Of a stretch of 64,000 nucleotides of DNA, positions 45,573-57,499 are shown piece after piece. Source of the DNA: Orychophragmus violaceus. Lineage: Eukaryota; Streptophyta; Magnoliopsida; Brassicales; Brassicaceae. Location: contig CM058239.1 of NCBI GenBank assembly GCA_030180135.1, positions 42,977,270 through 43,041,269 on the forward strand, in the 5' to 3' direction. The notes under the pieces are model-generated. The model did not search any database. It worked only from the letters and a program-made list of their open reading frames with translations, and had not been told where the DNA came from. The translations under genes and the position numbers were made by a program. Positions within the stretch are counted from its first letter, which is position 1; each line of letters opens with the position of its first letter.

Positions 45573-46379
45573 TCGACTCCTCCTCTCTCTCTAACATTCA
45601 AAATAAAAAAAAAATAAGAAAAGGATGAGAACGAAGCTAAGAAACGTGAACCACTGAAGTATGACATGCATCGATATCATGTCTTATAAGAGGGACAAGC
45701 ACGATGTTAAGCAAAATGCAGCGCAAACTCTTGCACGAACAAAATTTGATGAAGCAAAAAGACAAACCGTCTTTGTGCCGGCGACAACTTTGAAATGAAA
45801 TCAGGCTTCAATAAGGCATGGTTATGATCCGTGTTTCTCTGTCAACAAGCAAATATTCAGGGGGCTGAATGTTTATTTGAAAAGCCTACCGTAAGTAAAT
45901 AAGCTTCGTATGAATGATTGATTGTGTTTGGTAAAATATGATAGTTAAATACAAGTTCTAAATTTCAGGGATATCCAAACAGGCTGGTGGGTTCTACTCT
46001 GCACTGGTATTGGCTGTTTCGAACTTCCAAGAAGTGGTTTTGGAACATTGTATATCCTTTGTAACTGAGCTGTTTCTCTATGAAACTTCTTAAGAACGTT
46101 TTTTTTTGTTAGACTTCTTAATAAGTCTTTCCGTGGAGACTTCTCTTTGAGACTTCTTGAGAAGTCTTTTCGTGAAGACTTCTCTTTGAGACTTTTTGGA
46201 AAATTTCTAGTGGAAACTTCTTTCTTAGACTAATTAAGAAGTCTTCTCGATGATATTTCTTAAGAAGTCTTCTCGCCGAGACTTCTCACTAAATTAATTC
46301 GAATTTTTGGTCTTTCTATTGTTATTAACTCGTATCAAACTTTCAATGCGTAGCACATTGATGGTGGGATTGATCTACT
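45573..46379. other. Region between the gap and the Ulp1-like domain
   Basis: No domain recognised. Short coding-like stretches near 45780-46050 may be the N-terminal part of the protease gene. Four AGACTTC...GAAGTCT palindromes cluster at about 46110-46290, probably in an intron. Confidence 0.4.
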
Positions 46380-46753
46380 GAGGCTGAAATACCACAATCA
46401 TTCATAATTGTTTAGGAGCGATATGATGTGCTTCCTTGACACTCTACTACAATCTCTATGTATCAGTAAGTACAACGAGTTCTAATATGCAGGGCTTATG
46501 CCTCTCGAGGTATTTGATTTCAACAATGGTATACTGCCATTATTCTGCACATCAGAGAAGATGGGGGTGGGATTGGATATTGATGATATCTATTCAGCTT
46601 TACATGTAAAAGGACATCACTGGGTTGCTACGTGGATATCTATTATTTAGAGACACATAACCATATAACCATTTGAGAGTGCAATATCTCTCACGCTAAG
46701 GACGAGAAGATTACAAGGTGTATGACTTTATTTTTGTGAGATATTGCATACTC

Positions 46754-47752
46754 TGTTAAATTACGTGAGTAATTGGATGGTGGGAAGATATGGACGGAGA
46801 TGAGGTGATAAGGTGAAGAAGTAAAAATGATAATAGTGCTTTTCCAATTCAACAAATGTGGCAAGTGGTTCAACCAATGTTCTAAAATACAGTCTGTACC
46901 GTTTTTAACTATACAGTGAAATAATATATTTTAGATGATATAATTAATAATACAGCGTATATACAGCCTATACGTCCATATATACAGTTTATTCAATCGT
47001 ATATACGATACATATACGGATTTTTGTCAACGCATTTACAGTTTATAAAATAAAAAAATTAAATATACAATTTCATTTATTATCATTCTATTTGAGTTAA
47101 TTTTTTAATTTATTAGTATTTATTGTAGAACTCCAAAATTTTCAACATTGTAGTTTAAAAAAAATATAAAATCTCTTTTTAATTTTAATACCATCTTTTA
47201 TTTATAATATAATTTCTATTTACTTTTCATATTTTTAATAATTTAAATTTATAAAATCATAAACTATACTAGTAATAAATACATATTTTGTTTGATAAAT
47301 CAATATGAAATTATATATAACACATAATTTTGTATTTATATATAATCTTTGAAAAAATATTCACTGTATATACTCTGCATAAATGTCCATATACATCTAT
47401 ACGGCATACGGTGGTTAACCGCCCGACTAGCGTATAGTGTATTTTAGAACATTGGGTTCAACAAATTTTCACCAATCCCCCCCCCCCCAAGGATTTTCCT
47501 ATAAAAGAGAGTGATTCTCATTATTGTAATTTATCCAAAAACAAAAACAAGAAGAGAGAAATATAATTGTCTTGAGTTTATTCGGATTTTGGGTGTGAGT
47601 TGAGAGTGTTGTAATTTCTTGTTATTAATATAAAGATATGTAGCAGGTCCGGAGACGTAGACACAATTGGACGAACATCGTTTACAAATTGTGTGCATTT
47701 CTTCGGTCTTATATAACTTATTTTCGAAGAAATTTGAGACTATTTTCTAACA
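46754..47752 (+). repeat. 5' LTR of the older copia element (contains a MITE)
   Basis: About 411 bp when the MITE and its duplication are removed, against 470 bp in the right LTR. A C-run at 47478-47489 corresponds to a longer C-run at about 51326 in the other LTR. A TATA-like CCTATAAAAGAGAG follows it. Confidence 0.9.
46875..47454. mobile_element. hAT-like MITE (580 bp) in the copia LTR
   Basis: Inverted ends CAATGTTCTAAAATACA at both termini; 8 bp target duplication GGTTCAAC at 46867-46874 and 47455-47462. The other LTR shows the uninterrupted site as GTTCAACAAAT. AT-rich interior with no gene. Confidence 0.93.
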
Positions 47753-47900
47753 AGTGGTATCCGAGCACGGGGTTACAGTAATCTCGGACAATTTTTTGCG
47801 AGGTTACTATTCATGTGAATAGTGTATTCGTGAATACTAATTTTGTCGGCGACATCGGTTTGTCGACGAAGGTGTTTTAAATCCCGGTTGTTCGCAAAAG

Positions 47901-50900
47901 ATGATCAGATGGAAATTTGACGGTACAAATTATGCATTTTGGAGAATGCAAACTGAAGATTATCTGTACGTAAGAAAACTTCATCAACCACTGAGCAAGA
48001 AGCCTGAGAAAATGGATCATGATAAGTGGGATCTCCTTGACAATTTTTGGGTGTTTTCAGGTTAACACTGTCGAAGAACGTTGCTCACAACGTTGCGAAG
48101 GAGAAGACCACAAAAAGGCTCATGATTTTTTTTTGTCGGATATGTATGAGAAACCTTCAGAAAATAATAAGGTATTTATCATGAAGAACCTTTTTCATTT
48201 AAAGATGGAAGAAGGTGGCCTTCTTGCAGCACACATGAATGAATTCAACACGATTGTCAACCAATTATCGTCCATTGAAATCGAGTTTGAAGATGAAGTG
48301 CGAGCAATGATTTTTGTTGGCATCTCTGCCAAATAGTGGGGAGCCAATGAGGGCAGCGGTTAGTAATGCTGTGGGAAATCATAAACTGAAGTTTAATGAT
48401 GTTCCAGATCGCATCCTTTCTGAAGAAGTTCGTAGGATAACAAGGGAGCCAGAGCCAATGCAGTCACACATGAAATTGGTGATGCATTGGTAGTATCTTC
48501 TGATTCTCCAAGAAAAGATTAAGCTCTTGATGTAGCTGTAAACACCATCGAACCATCGATCTCCTATGTTGATAGCCCAATCGAGTCTTGGGTTCTTGAC
48601 TTTGGAGCATCATTTCACACGACACCACACCAGAACGTAATGGAGAACTATGTTGCTGTTAATTATGAAAAGGTATATCTAGCTAATCGTTTACCTTTGG
48701 AAATAGTTGATATTGGGGATATCAACTTGAATATGTTAGATGGTCGTGTATGGAAGATCGCAAAGGTTAGGCATGTGGTAAAGTTGATGAGAAATCTTAT
48801 CTCAGTAGGTCAACTTGATGATTCGCGGCACAATGTAAATTTTTGTGGTGGAGCCTGAAAGTGAAGAAATGTTCTATGGTGGTTGCTAGAGGATATAACA
48901 GAGGCACCCTTTATATGACTATGAGTCATGAAGCTACAATAGCGGTTGTCAAGAATGTAAAACACACTAATTTGTGGCATTGTAGGTTGGGACACATGAC
49001 TGAGAAAGGGTTGAAACTTATGGAGGCAAATGGCGTGCTTCCAGATCTGAAGACAGTGGATCATTAGATGTGTGAAAGCTTCATCCTTGGAAAGAAGAAA
49101 CGGGTCAGTTTCTCAAAAGATGGAAGAGAGCCCAAATCTCATAAGTTGGAGCTGGTGCACAGTGATGTGTGGGGACCTGCTCCTGTCACATCGCTAGGAG
49201 GTTCATAATACTATGTGACCTTTATTGATGATACCACAAGGAATGTGTCGGTTTACTTCATGAAGAACAAGCATGAAATGTTCTCGGTTTTCAAAAGATG
49301 GAAATCCATGGCTGAGATAGATACGAATCTCAAGTTAAAGTGCCTAAGGTCTGATAATGGCGGAGAGTACATCAGAGAGGAGTTTAGAAGATTTTGCGTT
49401 GATAATGGAATCAAGATTTTAAAGACTATTCCTGGAATGCCTCAACAGAATGGAGTAGCTGAAAGGATGAACAAAACCTTGAATGAGCATGAAAAGAGAA
49501 TGAGATTACACTACGGATTGCCTAAGATGTTTTGGATGGATGCAATCAGCACCACGGCCTTCTTAATAAACAGAGGACCGTCTGTTCCGTTAGGAATAAG
49601 ATCCCTAAAGAAGTGTGGATCGGAAAGAAAGTAAACATTTCTTATCTTAATGTATTTGGTTGCTTAGATTATGTTCACATTGATGACGATGCAAGAAGGA
49701 AATTTGATGCAAAATCAAAGAAGTGTTACTTCATTGGTTATGGTGACACATAGTTCGGCTAGCAGTTTTGGGATGACAAAAATCGTAAGATCATCCGCAA
49801 CAAGAATGTTGTATTTAACGAAGAAGCGTTGTACAAGGTTAAGCTAAAAGAAATCTCCAGAAAGAAAGAGTGTAGAGCTGTTGATTTGGGAAATATCATG
49901 GCACCAAAGTTACAACATGATACAACAACAACAACAAAAGAACAAGATTCTCAAGAAGAGAAAAGTGAGGTATATGAGAATGATGATTCAGAAGAGATCC
50001 CATGTAGGCCAGTCACAGAGTTACGACGGTCTAACATAATCATAAAGAAACCGGTAAGATTTTCTCCATCACTCAACTACATTATGCTCACAAATAGAGG
50101 CAAGCAAGAATGTTATGAAGAGACAATGCAAGAAGATGATTCGATTCAGTGGGAGCTTGCAATGGATGATGAGATGGACATGTTGATGTCCAATTACACG
50201 TGGGAGTTAGGTGATTTGCCTAAGAAGAAAATGGCATTACGAAACTCTCATAAGAGTTTGCGATGATAGACCTGGAAGAAGCAAGACAAATTCTTGAGAT
50301 AAGAATTAGTAAAAGCAAGGAGGGTCTTAAGTTATCACAAGAGGAGTATGTGAAGGAAGTCCTCAAGAGGTTTAATTTTGATGACGTGGCGAGTTAGTAC
50401 TCCCCTAGAAAGTCATTTTCGGTTATTCAAAGATCAGTCCCTGGTGAATGAAGACAAGATGGAATATATGGATAGAGTTCCATATGATTATGGTATTGGC
50501 AGCCTGATGTACGTGATGGTATGTAAAAAGCCATACATTGCACATGCAATGGGAGTCATTAGCATGTTTATGAGTAATCCTTGAAAGGAACAATGGGAAG
50601 TTGTTAAGTCGATTTTAAGGTATCTGAAGGGAAATCCAAGTTTATCTCTATTTTCAAGAAGTCTGAGATTGGATTGTAGGGATATGTTGATGCTGACAAT
50701 GGAGGTGACATTGACAGTAGGAAGAGTACATCAGGGTATGTTTACACTTCTGGTGGTACTGCAATTTGTTGGGTTTCAAAGTTGTAGAAAATTGTATCTA
50801 TATCAAGCTGTGAAGCTGAGTTTGTTGCGGTGAAAGAGGCAACAAAGAGGATGATGTGGTTACAGTTATTTTTACAAGAGCTAGGTCATGACCAAGAAAA

Positions 50901-51135
50901 AAGTGTGTTGTATGGTGATAGTAAGAGTGCTACTGACTTGGCAAATAATCCAATTTACCATGCTCTGACGAAGTAGATACAACTCCGGTATCATTTGATC
51001 AGATCGGCTTTAGAAGATGAAGTGTTGGTGCTTGAGAAGATCCCATGAAGCAAGAACCCGACATACATGTTAACAAAGGTTGTGCCATATGATAAGTTGA
51101 GGTTATGTGTAACCTCAGTTGGCTTGTCAGAGTAA
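47901..51135 (+). pseudogene. Copia gag-pol with RT core deleted
   Basis: Gag begins at the ATG at 47901 (KFDGTNYAFWRMQTEDYL), then frameshifts. MEEGGLLAAHMNEFNTIV follows at about 48208. The protease active site is VLDFGASFHTT, so the DTG triad is lost. Integrase shows HCRLGHMTEKGL, VHSDVWGPAPV, LRSDNGGEYI and MPQQNGVAERMNK. After WELAMDDEMDMLMSNYTWEL at about 50152 the sequence jumps to EARQILEIRISKSKEGLKLS (about 50270); the RT palm with its DD active site is missing. RNase H remnants (DIDSRKSTSGYVYTSGGTAI) run to a stop at 51133-51135. Many stops throughout. Confidence 0.88.
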
Positions 51136-51187
51136 GAAGCATGGCAAGATGTGAAGACAGATTGAAATCAGTCTTCAAGTGGGAGAT

Positions 51188-51657
51188 TGTTAGATTACAT
51201 GTGTAATTGGATGGTAAAAAGATATGGACGGTGATGATGTGATAAGGTGAAGAAGTAAAAATGATAATGGTTTCTTCTCCAATTCAATAAATGTGGCTAG
51301 TTGTTCAACAAATTCCCACCAATTCCCCCCCCCCCCCCCCAAAGTTTATATTATAAATAGAGAGTGATTATGATTGTTGCAGTCCATCCCAAAACAAAAA
51401 GAAGAAGAGATAAAGAGAGAAGAAAGAAAGAAACAAAAAAAAATTGTTTCTTTGTAAGAAAATTTAATATAATTTTCTTGAATGTATTCAGGTTTTGGGT
51501 GTGAGTTGAGTGTTGCAATTTTCCTGTTATTGATATAAAGATTTGTAGCAGTTCCGGAGACGTAGGCACGATTAGCCGAATTCCGTTAACTAATTGTGTG
51601 CATTTCTTTGGTCTCATATATTTGGTTTTCGAGGAAATTTAAGATTATTTCCTAACA
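51188..51657 (+). repeat. 3' LTR of the older copia element
   Basis: 470 bp. Directly preceded by the polypurine tract. It lacks the MITE, so the MITE inserted after the retrotransposon. Confidence 0.92.
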
Positions 51658-51970
51658 TATTCTCCCTCACCATATGCGTCCTATAGAGAAAAAGTGAAAG
51701 TACCTTCTTACTCCATTTACTCTTGCGCATATTATGAAGGGAGTTCCTCAAAATGGAAATCCGGGTGACTACAGAGTGTTTTGCTTGAAGTACATTAAAT
51801 TCTACATATTTTGCATGAAGTTTCTATCATATTTATGTGATAAGAACATTAAGGCTATGATGGATAAATTAGCTACTGATATATTTCATGAACTGAAGAG
51901 AAATGGATTGGAGCTACACATTGGGAAGGAGTTGGACTTGTTGGACATGTATAAGGGAAAAATCGTTTAG

Positions 51971-52354
51971 ATATCATTTGAGATTCCATGCATATTTTGG
52001 ATTCTTGCATATATGTAGGGATAAGTTTTTGCTACTTTGCGGGGAGTGTTTTGGCTACTATTGGGGGAAGTTTTTTTTGTGCTGTATAAATGGAACTAGT
52101 CAAAATATGTTGTTTTATAATAGAGTAAGATTATTTTCTACTAATTTTGCAACCTTTGACTGAATCTTTTGATTCTTGGTTTATCCAATCTAGCATTATA
52201 CGCATGTCATAAATTTTCCTAATTTTATAGCAATTTAAAAAATTGAAAGAGCTATATAAGTAATAATACACATAAGAGTTTGAGAACAGAACAACACACT
52301 AAATACACATAAGAGTTTAGGGACATAAAAACACACTAAAACATATAAAAGTTT
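51971..52354. other. Region with ACACATAAGAGTTTG repeats
   Basis: No gene. Units of ACACATAAGAGTTTG-like sequence occur about three to four times at 52265-52354. The same units recur at 56961-57190 on the other side of the 4.6 kb element, which shows that this element was inserted into the array. Confidence 0.65.
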
Positions 52355-53454
52355 GGGGGAATTGCTAAACATGCCCCTTAAATTGGTTTTAAATAAAAGT
52401 GTACCCCTCAATCTGAATCAAATGTAAAACATGTTTTCCTTCCTAGGTAAATTACTGCGAAGCCCTTATGACCAAACAAAAAAAACAGAAACCGCAATTA
52501 CCATTATAACCTTCGCATGTGTCAGACTTCTATAGAAGTCTGATACAGAATGAATTTGTAAATTTAAATTTTAAAAAAAATATTTTGTCAAAAAAATTAT
52601 ATACAAAAATTAAATATATACAATTTAATAGTATATAAATTAAAATTTGGTAAATTGAGTCAAACTAAACAATATGTAAGGTAAAGTAAGTTCTAAACCT
52701 CAAAACATGTTTTGTGATGGAACATTTACATACAAGTTACATATAACTTTAGGGTTAGATTCATGGTTTACCAAATTAACATTTAAAATTTAAAATTTGC
52801 ACATACGTGTTATAATGTTCATATATTTAACAAATTTTATGTTTCCTAGTTGTTTTGTTTAAATATTTTTACTTATAAGTAATAAAAATTAGATTTAGGG
52901 TTTACCAGACTTCATGGCGATGTCTGAATTATGAGGTTTCTCAGACTTCTTTTAGAAGTCTGAGACGAATTTAAGTTAAAAATTTAAATTTAAAAAGTTA
53001 TAAAAAAATAATTTGATATACTTTTTGATACATAAATTAAGCATAAGCATTTTTATGTATATAAATTAAAATTATATAAACTTTGATCAAATTTTAGCAT
53101 TGAAGATATATTTTGTTCAAAACACCATGTAGTTTGGTTTATGTTTCACATATGAAGTTGAATATCATGTTTTTATTTGTAGGGTTAGATTGAAAGTTTG
53201 TGAATTTTCATTCATATTGTTACATTTACATATAGTGGTTAGTTTGTGACTATGTTTAACGAGTTTGATGTTTATTATAAGTTTCTATATAAAATGATGG
53301 TATTTAAATACTAATTATTAGATTTAGGGTTTCTCAGACTTCTAGATAAATTTGGTTCAAGTATTTAGACTTCCATGAAGTCTTATTTCAGACTGCATAT
53401 GAAGTCTGAAATTTGAAAGTTTTTAAAAAATTTCACGCGAAAACTTTTTAAAAA

Positions 53455-53472
53455 GGCGGGAAATTTTCCCGC
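53455..53472. promoter_or_regulatory. E2F-like palindrome GGCGGGAAATTTTCCCGC
   Basis: Contains GGCGGGAAA and TTTTCCCGC back to back, both fitting the plant E2F consensus TTTSSCGC. Repeated at 54187-54204; a weaker copy, GGCGGGAAAATTTCCC, lies at 53548-53563. Confidence 0.6.
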
Positions 53473-54186
53473 TCACAGAAGCTCCTTCTCAGACTGCATA
53501 TGAAGTCTGATACAAAATATTTTACAATTTTTAATTATTAGAAATCTGGCGGGAAAATTTCCCTCCAATTTCTCTCCACTTATCTAAACCTAATCTTGTA
53601 CACATATAACACCAAAAAAAAATCTTCACATTCTTCCCTCTCTTACAACCTCTCTTTCTCTCTCTCTCTTTTGTAAAACCTCTCTCAAATTTCTCATCCA
53701 AAAAGGTTTTCAAGCTTATTGTCTCATATGAGTTCTTATGTATGTGATTTATAGTTGATTCTCTTTGAGCTGCGAAATAGGCAAGTGAATCTGTTCTTTT
53801 TAGTGTTTTCAAAAGTTTTTTAACTGAAATAATTGAGACTTTTGACATAGACTTTTGATTATACAATTTCATTTGTTCAAACAATCCTTTATTATCCATT
53901 TTTTTAGACTTATTCACAAACTAATGCAAGAGCTATGTGTTTTTACTTTTTCAGGAGCTTGGTTTAAGATTGAGCCAGCTGACTCTCCAAGGAGGCTGGA
54001 GTTGGGACTTCTTATGATGCTAATGGCTCATAAATTTTGAGTGTAGTACGAGGAACACGAAGTCTGAGAGTCTAATACCAGACTACAACCGAAGTCTGAG
54101 AAACTGAGTCTCGTTCAAGTATTTAGACTGCGTATGAAGTCTGAAATTTGCAAGTCTTAAAAATTTCACGCGAAAACTTTTAAAAA

Positions 54187-54204
54187 GGCGGGAAATTTTC
54201 CCGC
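54187..54204. promoter_or_regulatory. E2F-like palindrome, second copy
   Basis: Identical to 53455-53472 and part of the same duplicated segment. It is followed by a CT-rich leader-like stretch near 54280-54320. Confidence 0.6.
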
Positions 54205-56960
54205 TCACAGAAGTTCCTTCTCAGACTGCATATGAAGTCTGATACCACATATAACAGCAAAAAAAAAAAAACTTCACATTTCAATCTCTTACAACCTCTC
54301 TTTCTCTTTCTTTTGTAAAACCTCTTTCAAATGTCTCAACCAAAAGGTTCTAAAAGGTATTCTCTTGGAGACTTGTTTGCTAACTAATGCAAGAGCTCTG
54401 TGTTCAAGCTTTTTCAGGTGCTTGGTTTAAGGTTGAGCCAGCTGACTCTCCAAAGAGGTTGTAGTACGAGGAACACGAAGTCTGAGAGTCTAATATCAGA
54501 CTACCAGATAAGTCTGGTTCAAGTATTTAGACTTATCGAAGTCTTATTTCAGACTGCGTATGAAGTCTGATACCATGCAACAACCAATAGAAACTAATAC
54601 ATATTTTGATTTAGTGTAGATGTTGAAGGTGCTTTGGACAAAACAAGAAAACATAAGAAGAGCAATCTTGAATGTCTATGGTGGGACTGACATTGTACAC
54701 ATGGTGTGTATGGCGATACAAGGAACACAAAGCAATCAAAATTATAGTATACTATGCTTGTATTGTATTAGATTATTGGATGATCAAACCAAAGAAAAGA
54801 AGTTCTCCTTGTATACTATGCTTGTAGAAAAATATAAAGTTGTATAAATTTACTTTTGTCTACTCAGATCAACAAGGAATTTTGCTTATTGAAAGTATAC
54901 AATATCAGAAAATGGGTCACTTTAACTTAGGAAGAAAACATTACTCTTTAGATTACATACACCAACATATGACAAACTAAAATAACCTTAAGTGGTGTTG
55001 AATAGGTCGTCAGACATCAACTGCTGTCTGATTCTTATGATCTAAAAGTTTATAAAATTAACAAGTTCAAATGTCAAGTTCGTTCTCTCATCATCACATT
55101 AGCGATCTTATTGGAAAAAAATCAGCTTGTAAACGCTCGGCATGTGGTTGTGTAGCTCATCATAATCCCAATTTGCTTCTTCACTGATACTTTGATATGC
55201 TTTGGTGCAATCATTTCAATTATATCAAAGCATTCAATAAACAACCAACATATATAATGTGGAGTATGACGTTTACGCATAGACATCCGTTCCACCAGCT
55301 CGGTTTTCTTGTATTATTTGTATAAACAAACATGTATAAATCACATTAGAGGTCTTTTGGGAAAAGCCAGACTTCTTTCGAAGTCTTATGCTATTAGCTA
55401 TATTGTTAATATTATTCAAAAAATGATTTAAAAATAATTACCATATATAAGAATGTAAAACTCATGCAGAAGGAACATATAAATCTAACACATATTTATA
55501 AAAATTAAAATCAACAAAATTAATCACAAATATAGAATAAAATGCATTTTTAAAGTTTTAACATTTCAGACGGCTATAGCTGTCTGATAAAAGTGAAACC
55601 AGACCTCTATGGCAGTCTGGAAAAAGGGGTATTTTTGCAATTGAAATCGAAATGTCAGACAGCGGATGCAGTCTGAAATCCATCAGACAGCATATGCTGT
55701 CTGCTTTGGAAATTTTGTCAGACAGCTTATGAAGTCTGAGAAAAAAAGGGTAGTTTTGCAATTGAATTTGAATTGCCAGACTTCTTCGAGAAGTATGATA
55801 ATTCCTAGAAGTCTGAGAGGGTAGTTTTGCAATTGATTTTGAAATGTCAGACTTCTCTAAAAAGTCTGATAATTTTCAGACTTCTTATGCTGTCTGACAA
55901 GAATTTCAGATGGCGAGGGAAGTCTGATAAAAAACATCGCATTTTCAGTTTTTATCCAGCGTTGACCAAAATTCGATTTTTCAGATGTCTATAGCCGTCT
56001 GGCAAGAGTTTGAAATTTCAGATGTCTATAGCCGTCTGATGTTATTTTTCCCTATTTTCAGACAGATTTAGAAGTCTGACGATTTTTTCGCTTATTCTGG
56101 TCAACATCTGAAAATTTGGGTCAATTGCAGTTTCTACCCCTCCTTTTTGTCAGACATCGGATCCCGTCTGACAAAAAGTCAAAAATCGGTCAATTTCTTG
56201 CCAGACTACATAAGAAGTCTGACTAAAAAATCAAATTTGAATCAATTGCAAAACTACCCTCTTCTTATTTTGACTTCTTGGTGACGTCAGATAAATTTTT
56301 TTTTTGTTTTCAAAGGAATTTCTCAGACTTCTATGGAAGTCTGTCAATTGAAAGTCAATTGCAAAACTACCCTCTCGTTGACCATAATTTTTCATCAGAC
56401 TTCGTGGGAAGTCTGAAATCGCGAAACAGATCTGAAAATCGGGGGATCTTGTGAAAAATCACATAAATCTGATTTTGAGCTCGTTTTTACCTTCCACAAA
56501 CACTCAAAACTTTTAGTTACACCAATACCCAACAAACCCAACCATTTTTATGCAAGAATGACCAAAATCGCAATAGATCCAAATTTTAAAATTTTGTAGA
56601 ACGTGAATTAAAGAGTTTTTTGGATGAAATTGGAGAGAAAATAGGAGAATAGAAGGTTGTGAACTCTAATATGGAGTTTTGATGGGTCGAAATTGGTTGT
56701 GTGAGGCATTAGGAGCTCAAAATTCGTTGTTAATGGTGTTTGGATGAACTGAAGAAGATGACAGTTTCGTAATTAAGTTAGATTTAAAGGGTTTTTTGGT
56801 CTTTTGGTAAAAATATCAGACTTCATATGAAGTCTGACGATGGCATTATCGTGAATACACAGATTATTAGGGGGATATATTAGCGAAGGGAAGGAAGGAG
56901 AAGGGGAGGGGTAGTTTCAGGGTTGACTTCAATTTCAGGGGCATTTTTGCAAACACCCCT

Positions 56961-57190
56961 AAAAGTTTGGGGACAAAACAACATACACATAAGAGTTTGA
57001 GAATCATGCAAAAAAAAAGACACTAGTCGGATGAGTACATGCATATTTCTTGTGAGTCTCCTAATTACCTGAGAAATGGTTCCACCAACACCTAAACTAA
57101 GTAATAATACACATAAGAGTTTGAAAACAAAACACACTAAAACACATAAGCGTTTAACTCAGAACAACAAACACATAAGAGTGTGAAAAT
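56961..57190. repeat. ACACATAAGAGTTTG repeat array, right part
   Basis: Several imperfect units, together with two copies of a GATGAGTAC...TTCTTGAG-type stretch about 175 bp apart (near 57030 and 57207). It continues the array seen at 52265-52354. Confidence 0.65.
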
Positions 57191-57499
57191 CATGCAGAAA
57201 TAAACATTAATAGGATGAGTACGTACATAATTCTTGAGAAGCCTTCAAGTGTACATACAGACTTCTTGAGAAATCTTCAAGTCACCTTAGAACTAGTTCC
57301 ACCACACCTAGTTATTCTCAGTTTTGAAAAGCTATACCCAAAAAAGGAAACACACATGTTGTTAAATGGAAAAGGTGATGGTTTACTAAACTTAATGGAA
57401 TATAGCCAAGAGGAACTATATCTTACAAATTTTGTAGAGTATGATCCGGTTGTTTGCATTTTTAACACCTATACCGTTTGTTAACTGCCGCGGTTTTGA
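57191..57499. other. Region downstream of the transposase
   Basis: An 89-codon plus-strand frame (57215-57484) exists but has no recognisable motif and overlaps the transposase 3' end. I do not call it a gene. Confidence 0.4.

Larger units (their letters stand above)
46754..51657 (+). mobile_element. Ty1/copia retrotransposon with RT deletion, in the Ulp1-like gene
   Basis: Left LTR 46754-47752 (TGTTAAATTACG...CTAACA, enlarged by a MITE), right LTR 51188-51657 (TGTTAGATTACA...CTAACA). Flanking pentamers are TACTC (46749-46753) and TATTC (51658-51662), one mismatch apart. The PBS reads TGGTATCCGAGC (47755-47766), one change from the initiator-Met form; the polypurine tract AAGTGGGAGAT lies at 51177-51187. 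LTR divergence is visibly higher than in the other copia elements here, so it is older. Confidence 0.93.
46380..51970 (+). pseudogene. Ulp1-like cysteine protease (peptidase C48), split and decayed
   Basis: The left part (about 46380-46753) reads EVFDFNNGILPLFCTSEK, DIDDIYSALHVKGHHWVATW and ISHAKDEKITRC in shifting frames; HHWVA holds the catalytic histidine. A copia element interrupts it at 46754-51657. The right part (51663-51970) reads KGVPQNGNPGDYRVFCLKYI and LCDKNIKAMMDKLATDIFHE. The PQNGNPGD block carries the conserved glutamine, but the usual DCG is DYR, so the nucleophilic cysteine is lost. The family cleaves SUMO conjugates; in Arabidopsis many such genes travel in Mutator-like elements. 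The N-terminal part is not visible and may extend into the gap. Confidence 0.78.
53427..54500. repeat. Direct duplication of a leader-plus-exon-like segment
   Basis: The series TTTCACGCGAAAAC, the E2F palindrome, CTCACAGAAG, CAGACTGCATATGAAGTCTG, a CTTACAACCTCTCTTTCTC leader and an exon-like block after a TTTTTCAGG acceptor (AWFKIEPADSPRR) occurs at about 53430-54010. It recurs, shortened, at about 54165-54500 (AWFKVEPADSPKR). The source gene is not recognised. Confidence 0.7.
52523..56836. promoter_or_regulatory. Array of 20 bp CAGAC-N10-GTCTG palindromic modules
   Basis: By hand I find 17 modules with both half-sites intact and exactly 10 bp between them, including 52523-52542, 53389-53408, 54222-54241, 55567-55586, 55600-55619, 55684-55703 and 56817-56836, plus several with one change. 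They are densest at 55560-56420. Inner arms vary together in some copies: TTC...GAA in some, AGC...GCT in others. Intervening DNA repeats GGGTAGTTTTGCAATTGA-type words. A binding role is inference. Confidence 0.8.
52355..56960. mobile_element. 4.6 kb non-autonomous DNA element with imperfect TIRs
   Basis: The left end, GGGGGAATTGCTAAACATGC, matches the reverse complement of the right end, AGGGGTGTTTGCAAAAATGC, at most positions and is followed on both by CCC. AAAAGTTT(G) stands at 52347-52354 and 56961-56969 as an 8-9 bp target duplication, consistent with a hAT or Mutator-like element. It encodes no transposase that I can see. It contains the main array of CAGAC-N10-GTCTG modules, E2F-like palindromes and a duplicated exon-like segment. 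Confidence 0.65.

Noticed and set aside
44993..45667. Long open frames across the gap
   Set aside because: They consist mainly of N and carry no information.
57215..57484. 89-codon plus-strand gene
   Set aside because: No motif, no relatives recognised, and it overlaps the minus-strand transposase 3' region.
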